Shown: in pieces, positions 5,224-8,180 of the stretch
How positions within the stretch are numbered: position 1 is the stretch's first letter
How the letters are laid out: every line of letters starts with the position of its first letter
Assembly: GCA_016219235.1 (NCBI GenBank)
Contig: JACRBO010000429.1
Coordinates: 1 to 8,180, forward strand
Source of the DNA: Chloroflexota bacterium
GTDB taxonomy: Bacteria > Chloroflexota > Anaerolineae > Fen-1058
DNA: 8,180 nucleotides
Direction: 5' to 3'
Translations under genes and position numbers: made by a program
The notes under the pieces: model-generated
Database searches by the model: none
What the model saw: the letters and a program-made list of their open reading frames with translations, nothing else
What the model was told of the DNA's origin: nothing

Positions 5224-5255
5224 CAACTACCCCACTACTCGACTATCGCACTAAC
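5224..5255. repeat. Degenerate 8-bp tract at the 3' end of the glycosidase gene
   Basis: Four 8-mers follow each other: CAACTACC, CCACTACT, CGACTATC, GCACTAAC. The stop codon of the glycosidase (5245-5243) lies inside the third. The 13-mer GACTATCGCACTA at 5241-5253 recurs at 7802-7814 at the end of the HlyD-like gene. Confidence 0.6.
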
Positions 5256-7426
5256 ACGATCGGCAACCACACCCTGGGCGTCAGCGGCACCCCCGGCGGA
5301 ATGATCAGCAGAGTGATCGACGACGGCGGAAAAATTGCCGTAAAACCGCCAGGCCCGATCGCTTGATCAGACGCCCGCAGAATCGCAGTCAGATTCGCCG
5401 CACTGTAGCCGTACACCGCCGCATTCGCCGCCGGATCGTACCCGGCCAGCGACACCGTCCCCGTCAGCACCTCCGTCAGTGACTTATTGATCACCATCAC
5501 CGTCAACGCATTATCCGCACCGCGCCGCGCCGCATAGATCGCCAATCGATCCTGATCGGCGCTGACGGCGCGCACGCTCGTTTCCCCAAAAGCGTGATCG
5601 GCCCCCGCGCCTACCGGCGCGGCATCATAGTTACGATACAGCCTGAACGCAAACGCCCCCGGCTCAATGGCCTCCGGCGGCGACCACAACGTCGCTAAGT
5701 CCAACCCCTCACGCCCGAAGATGCCCAGCACCTCGGCCTGGGCCAGCGCCCCGTTGATGTGATCGAGCGCGCCCCAGTTGTACTCCGTTATCGCCAGCTT
5801 CGTGCCGGGATAGTTGGCGTTCACCCACGCCTTCATGCGCGGGATCAACTGCACGGCCATGCCGCCGCCGTCCGAGATCCAACTCTCGTCCGCATAGCCT
5901 GCATCCCACAACGACCGCGTCGATCGCAATCGCAGCGCCTGCGTGGCGGCATTGCCCGCTCCCGAGAGTGACACCCCATCAGCCTGCGGATAGTAATGCA
6001 AATCGAGATAATCCAGAATGCGCGTACCACCGTGCTGTTGTTGATATGCCGCCATCTGCTGCAAATACCACGGCACAAAATACGTGTTGCTGTGCGATGA
6101 ATAATCCAGCCCCGGCGTGCAGCCGTCACGCGCCGAATGGAAATACGCGCACCACCCCCACGGCACCGGGCCAAGCGTCAGCGCCATTGGATCCGCCGCC
6201 TTGATCGCGGCCGCATATTGAACGGTCTTGTCGCGCAGCTCATCATACGTCGCCGGGGCCGGGTGCACATCCCGATGGGTGCTGTTCCACAACATCGGCT
6301 CGTTGTCCAGATTATAGAACTTCACGCCGCCGTTCGCCGCCGTGCCATACCGCCCGATCAGGTGCGCCACCCACTGCGCCACAAACGTCGGCGAGATCGC
6401 CGTGCTCGTATCCAACGGATTATTCCCCGTAATGTCGCCGCCCGCGCTGACGCCGGTGCCACAGTCCGTATCCCACGGATCGACGGGCGCCAGCCACGGC
6501 TGATTCGGCGGCGTAATCTGCGCGCCATACACGCTGACCTTGAAGCCGCACGCATACGGATGCTGACGCGGGCTGCTGCTCTTCGCCACCCAACCGATCA
6601 GCGGCACGGTCAAGATCGTCTTCGTGCCCGTGCGGCGATCCTGTTCGACAAAGAGATCGGTGGTCGAGCCGTTGGCCGAAGTGCCGCCGTCTTGCGGGAT
6701 GTTCTCGAAATACCAGTCGCTGCCGGTGTTGGAGAGATTACTTTGCCAGTTGTAACGCGATGTGCTGTTGCCGCCCCAGCGCCGCACGGGCAGATTCAAC
6801 TCGGCGGCCAGCGCCTCAGCCGCGAAGTTCAGGCCATAGATGTCGGGGTTGATCGGGTGCACGTCCGCCTGCGCGTCGATGCTCAGCGCGATCGTCGTGC
6901 CCGGCTCCGGCCCGCTGCCTATCAGTTCAATATCGTCCAGATAAAACACCGGCTGCGCGCCGCCGCTGTTGTCCTGCCAGTACAGATCGCTCAACGTCGA
7001 GGGACTGCCCAATGCCGACAACGGCACATCGAACTGCGTCCACGCATTGGCCGGAGCCGTGATCGGCTGGACGTTGGCGGCGTTGCCATTCGCCACGATC
7101 GTGATCGCGCGTTGGACGCTCGTTCCACCGTGCGCCCAGAAGCGCAGCGTCTCATACGCGCTCAGATTGATCGGCGCATTGGCATGCAGATACAAGCCGC
7201 CCCACGCGGCCGTGTACGTCACCGCGATTGATCGGTCGCCGGCATGAACGGGTGCGGTGTTGTCGAAGTTCACAGTCGTATCCCACGACCAATTCGCCCA
7301 GCCCGCCGCCAGTGCATTATCGTAAATCGTCAATGTCGCCGCTGGCGCGCTGCGCACCGTCGGGGCTGAAATCAGCATCATGCCCATTACCATGATCAAC
7401 AACAAACGTCTCAACCGTAAAGTCAT
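5243..7426 (-). CDS. Secreted GH44-like glycoside hydrolase (endoglucanase/xyloglucanase type)
   Basis: About 727 aa. Two ATG codons stand in tandem (7429 and 7426); AGGAGG (7437-7432) is 2 bases from the first and 5 from the second, so I choose 7426. Residues 1-30 are a signal peptide (RLRRLLLIMVMGMMLISAP). Residues 32-170 form a beta-sandwich carbohydrate-binding-like module ending FYLDDIELIG. From about 180 the catalytic region follows the GH44 plan: INPDIYGLNFA, LPVRRWGGNSTSRYNW, DWYFENIP, FYNLDNEPMLWNSTHRDVHP with the acid/base Glu376, LDYLDLHYYPQ, and KLAITEYNWG with the nucleophile Glu548. A C-terminal beta domain follows (about 600-710). GH44 enzymes cut internal beta-1,4 bonds in cellulose-like glucans and xyloglucan. 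Both catalytic Glu are present. The tail PRVWLPIVLVR resembles a Chloroflexota export or anchoring tail. The gene ends within an 8-bp tract. Confidence 0.9.
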   Translation of the reverse strand: MTLRLRRLLLIMVMGMMLISAPTVRSAPAATLTIYDNALAAGWANWSWDTTVNFDNTAPVHAGDRSIAVTYTAAWGGLYLHANAPINLSAYETLRFWAHGGTSVQRAITIVANGNAANVQPITAPANAWTQFDVPLSALGSPSTLSDLYWQDNSGGAQPVFYLDDIELIGSGPEPGTTIALSIDAQADVHPINPDIYGLNFAAEALAAELNLPVRRWGGNSTSRYNWQSNLSNTGSDWYFENIPQDGGTSANGSTTDLFVEQDRRTGTKTILTVPLIGWVAKSSSPRQHPYACGFKVSVYGAQITPPNQPWLAPVDPWDTDCGTGVSAGGDITGNNPLDTSTAISPTFVAQWVAHLIGRYGTAANGGVKFYNLDNEPMLWNSTHRDVHPAPATYDELRDKTVQYAAAIKAADPMALTLGPVPWGWCAYFHSARDGCTPGLDYSSHSNTYFVPWYLQQMAAYQQQHGGTRILDYLDLHYYPQADGVSLSGAGNAATQALRLRSTRSLWDAGYADESWISDGGGMAVQLIPRMKAWVNANYPGTKLAITEYNWGALDHINGALAQAEVLGIFGREGLDLATLWSPPEAIEPGAFAFRLYRNYDAAPVGAGADHAFGETSVRAVSADQDRLAIYAARRGADNALTVMVINKSLTEVLTGTVSLAGYDPAANAAVYGYSAANLTAILRASDQAIGPGGFTAIFPPSSITLLIIPPGVPLTPRVWLPIVLVR

Positions 7427-7431
7427 CATTG

Positions 7432-7474
7432 CCTCCTGCCGATAATTGTAGAAGAGATAGCCCTGTCACGGCAA
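7432..7474 (-). promoter_or_regulatory. Possible promoter and strong Shine-Dalgarno of the glycosidase gene
   Basis: On the - strand TTGCCG (7474-7469), an 18-base spacer and TACAAT (7450-7445) form a moderate sigma70-type promoter. AGGAGG lies at 7437-7432. A start near 7438 would leave almost no leader before the Shine-Dalgarno sequence, which weakens the promoter call; the ribosome binding site itself is convincing. Confidence 0.35.
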
Positions 7475-7494
7475 TAGGACTTGAGCGCACGCGC

Positions 7495-7579
7495 CATCGG
7501 CTGGAAGCCGACGGCCACGGTTACTAAACCCTCGTCGCGGGTTTACTACCGTTGGCCGTCGATTTCCAATCGATGGCAC
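7495..7579. repeat. Large imperfect palindrome, repeat copy A plus its inverted copy
   Basis: The left half reads CATCGGCTGGAAGCCGACGG and on through AAACCC; the right half is its inverted copy. Paired blocks include ACGGCCA (7511-7517) with TGGCCGT (7553-7559), CGGT (7518-7521) with ACCG (7548-7551), and AAACCC with GGGTTT around the centre. The outermost 23 bases match the inverted copy with four differences. TCGGCT-GGA-AGCCGA is a small hairpin inside the arm. Bases 7495-7545 recur at 7625-7675. Confidence 0.75.
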
Positions 7580-7624
7580 CCGCCAGCCCATGCAGCCTTA
7601 GGACTTGTGAGGCACTGCGCCTGT

Positions 7625-7675
7625 CATCGGCTGGAAGCCGACGGCTACGATTGCCAAACCCGTGTCGCGGGTTTA
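7625..7675. repeat. Direct repeat copy B of the 7495-7545 unit
   Basis: Bases 7625-7675 match 7495-7545 at 45 of 51 positions with no gaps. The copy keeps the TCGGCT-GGA-AGCCGA hairpin and has a better central stem (AAACCCG with CGGGTTT). It lacks the inverted right arm that copy A has. The short string TAGGACTTG also precedes both copies (near 7475 and 7599), so the homology may extend further with indels. Confidence 0.75.
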
Positions 7676-7688
7676 TGGCCCACACACC

Positions 7689-7718
7689 AACGGCGGAAGT
7701 CACCCGACCTCCGCCGTT
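7689..7718. repeat. 9-bp stem hairpin downstream of the HlyD-like gene
   Basis: AACGGCGGA (7689-7697) pairs perfectly with TCCGCCGTT (7710-7718) around a 12-base loop. It lies about 95 bases past the stop of the HlyD-like gene on the - strand. No T run follows, so it is at best a weak terminator or a mRNA 3'-end stabiliser. Confidence 0.45.
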
Positions 7719-7721
7719 CAC

Positions 7722-7824
7722 CGATCTACCGATTACCAACCCACCAATCGACCCCTCTACTAATCTACCACTCCCTAATTTACCAATCTACTTCACTATT
7801 GGACTATCGCACTATCTCACTATT
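7722..7824. repeat. Degenerate 8-bp tract at the 3' end of the HlyD-like gene
   Basis: About thirteen degenerate 8-mers run together, for example CGATCTAC, CGATTACC, AATCTACC, AATTTACC, AATCTACT, GGACTATC, GCACTATC, TCACTATT, with one 1-base slip near 7770-7776. The stop codon of the HlyD-like gene (7814-7812) is inside a unit. The tract resembles those at 3932-4011 and 5224-5255 but is more decayed. Confidence 0.6.
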
Positions 7825-8180
7825 TCAACCAACGCCGTCATTCCCCACCGCAACTCATCGGGCCTGCGCGCCAGATCGATCGTCACCGTATAATTCACGC
7901 CCGTCGTCTTGCTGGCCCGCGGCGCGATCTTACTCACCGTGCCATCCACCTGCACGCCCGGCAGCGCATCGAACGACACCTTCGCCACAGAACCGATCGC
8001 GATCCCGGCCACATCCTTCTCGCTCAGGTCCGTCGTCTCGATGTGCAGCTGCGCGGCGCCCACCACCACGATCGGCGTGCCCACGTTCACGTACTGCCCC
8101 GCGCGGATCGGCAATTCGACGATCACGCCATCAAATGGCGCGATCAATTCCGCCTGCTGCCGCGTCGCCTTCGCCCGATC
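7812..8180 (-). CDS. C-terminal part of a HlyD/MacA-type efflux adaptor (membrane fusion protein)
   Basis: The last 122 residues of a gene that begins beyond the window. At 8180 the frame reads DRAKATRQQAELIAPFDGVI, the end of the helical hairpin passing into the lipoyl-like half-motif (APFDGVIVELPIRAGQYVNVGTPIVVV). A beta-barrel domain follows (LHIETTDLSEKDVAGIAIGSVAKVSFDALPG), then TVSKIAPRASKTTGVNYTVTIDL and a membrane-proximal end, LRWGMTALVEI. This order is typical of HlyD-family periplasmic adaptors that join an ABC or RND transporter to an outer component. In single-membrane or Chloroflexota cells they commonly accompany MacB-like ABC permeases, which here would lie outside the window. 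The stop at 7812 falls in an 8-bp periodic tract. The partner and cargo are unknown. Confidence 0.9.
   Translation of the reverse strand, partial: DRAKATRQQAELIAPFDGVIVELPIRAGQYVNVGTPIVVVGAAQLHIETTDLSEKDVAGIAIGSVAKVSFDALPGVQVDGTVSKIAPRASKTTGVNYTVTIDLARRPDELRWGMTALVEIVR

Larger units (their letters stand above)
4978..5242. other. Gap upstream of the beta-propeller gene, with hairpins
   Basis: This 265-bp gap holds a terminator-like hairpin (5021-5052) and two further hairpins: GCCCGA (5134-5139) with TCGGGC (5154-5159), and GTTCCCGC (5171-5178) with GCGGGAAC (5188-5195). The last, with its flank GGGAACGACA, resembles the small dispersed TTCCCGC...GCGGGAA repeats seen in many bacterial genomes. 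I found no convincing promoter for the beta-propeller gene, although a - strand one should lie here given the distance to the glycosidase stop. Confidence 0.45.

Noticed and set aside
4978..5226. N-terminal extension of the beta-propeller protein to 5226
   Set aside because: The extension lacks a Shine-Dalgarno sequence, is encoded across hairpins, and would bury the signal peptide that starts at 4977.
6137..7231. Long + strand frame of 364 codons antisense to the GH44 gene
   Set aside because: Its translation is very Arg-rich with no domain pattern, it has no ribosome binding site, and the opposite strand encodes a clear GH44 enzyme; high GC makes such shadow frames common.
7552..7893. + strand frame of 113 codons across the repeats
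   Set aside because: It is made of the 51-bp repeat, the hairpin at 7689-7718 and the 8-bp tract, and then overlaps the HlyD-like gene antisense.

Overview
Most likely a fragment of a Chloroflexota (Anaerolineae/Chloroflexia-like) genome. The clues are a secreted GH44-type glycosidase whose C-terminus reads like the V-Y/W-L-P-L/I-V-x-R tails I associate with Chloroflexota exported proteins, a secreted beta-propeller protein, a HlyD-type adaptor, and repeat-rich gaps between genes. This is inference from protein style; there is no rRNA or marker gene in the window.

Layout. Bases 1-55 (- strand) hold the first 18 codons of a gene that runs out of the window. At 434-1116 (+ strand) is a two-gene cassette: a 97-aa helical protein followed, with a one-base stop/start overlap, by a 129-aa protein that resembles the TumE (DUF6516) toxin family. 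The cassette sits between two copies of a 77-bp direct repeat. Convergent to it, at 3538-1385 (- strand), is a tight three-gene operon: an HNH-family protein with a helical N-terminal DNA-binding-like domain, a conserved protein of unknown function, and a second HNH endonuclease with a larger N-terminal domain. Sampled lines of this operon are 43-48% GC, against about 70% in a sampled line of the glycosidase, which suggests an acquired defence-type module. Its upstream region is elaborate: promoter, Shine-Dalgarno sequence and ATG, then an intrinsic terminator, a perfect 16-bp palindrome, a second promoter, and the probable real start.

From 4012 to the window end all genes are on the - strand and GC-rich: an SMP-30/gluconolactonase-like secreted beta-propeller (4977-4012), a secreted GH44-like endoglucanase/xyloglucanase with an N-terminal carbohydrate-binding-like module (7426-5243), and the C-terminal part of a HlyD/MacA-type membrane-fusion protein (8180-7812). 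The first two point to extracellular polysaccharide or sugar use. They are separated by gaps of 265-380 bp, so they are probably separate transcription units.

The gaps hold hairpins, direct and inverted repeats, and three degenerate 8-bp periodic tracts, one at the 3' end of each of these - strand genes. Read on the - strand, the tract repeats TAG every 8 bases, so it supplies stop codons in all three frames.

The best candidate for an undescribed system is the HNH / unknown / HNH operon. Its first HNH protein appears to lack the last motif histidine, and its leader looks regulated. The repeat-flanked toxin-antitoxin-like pair is second.
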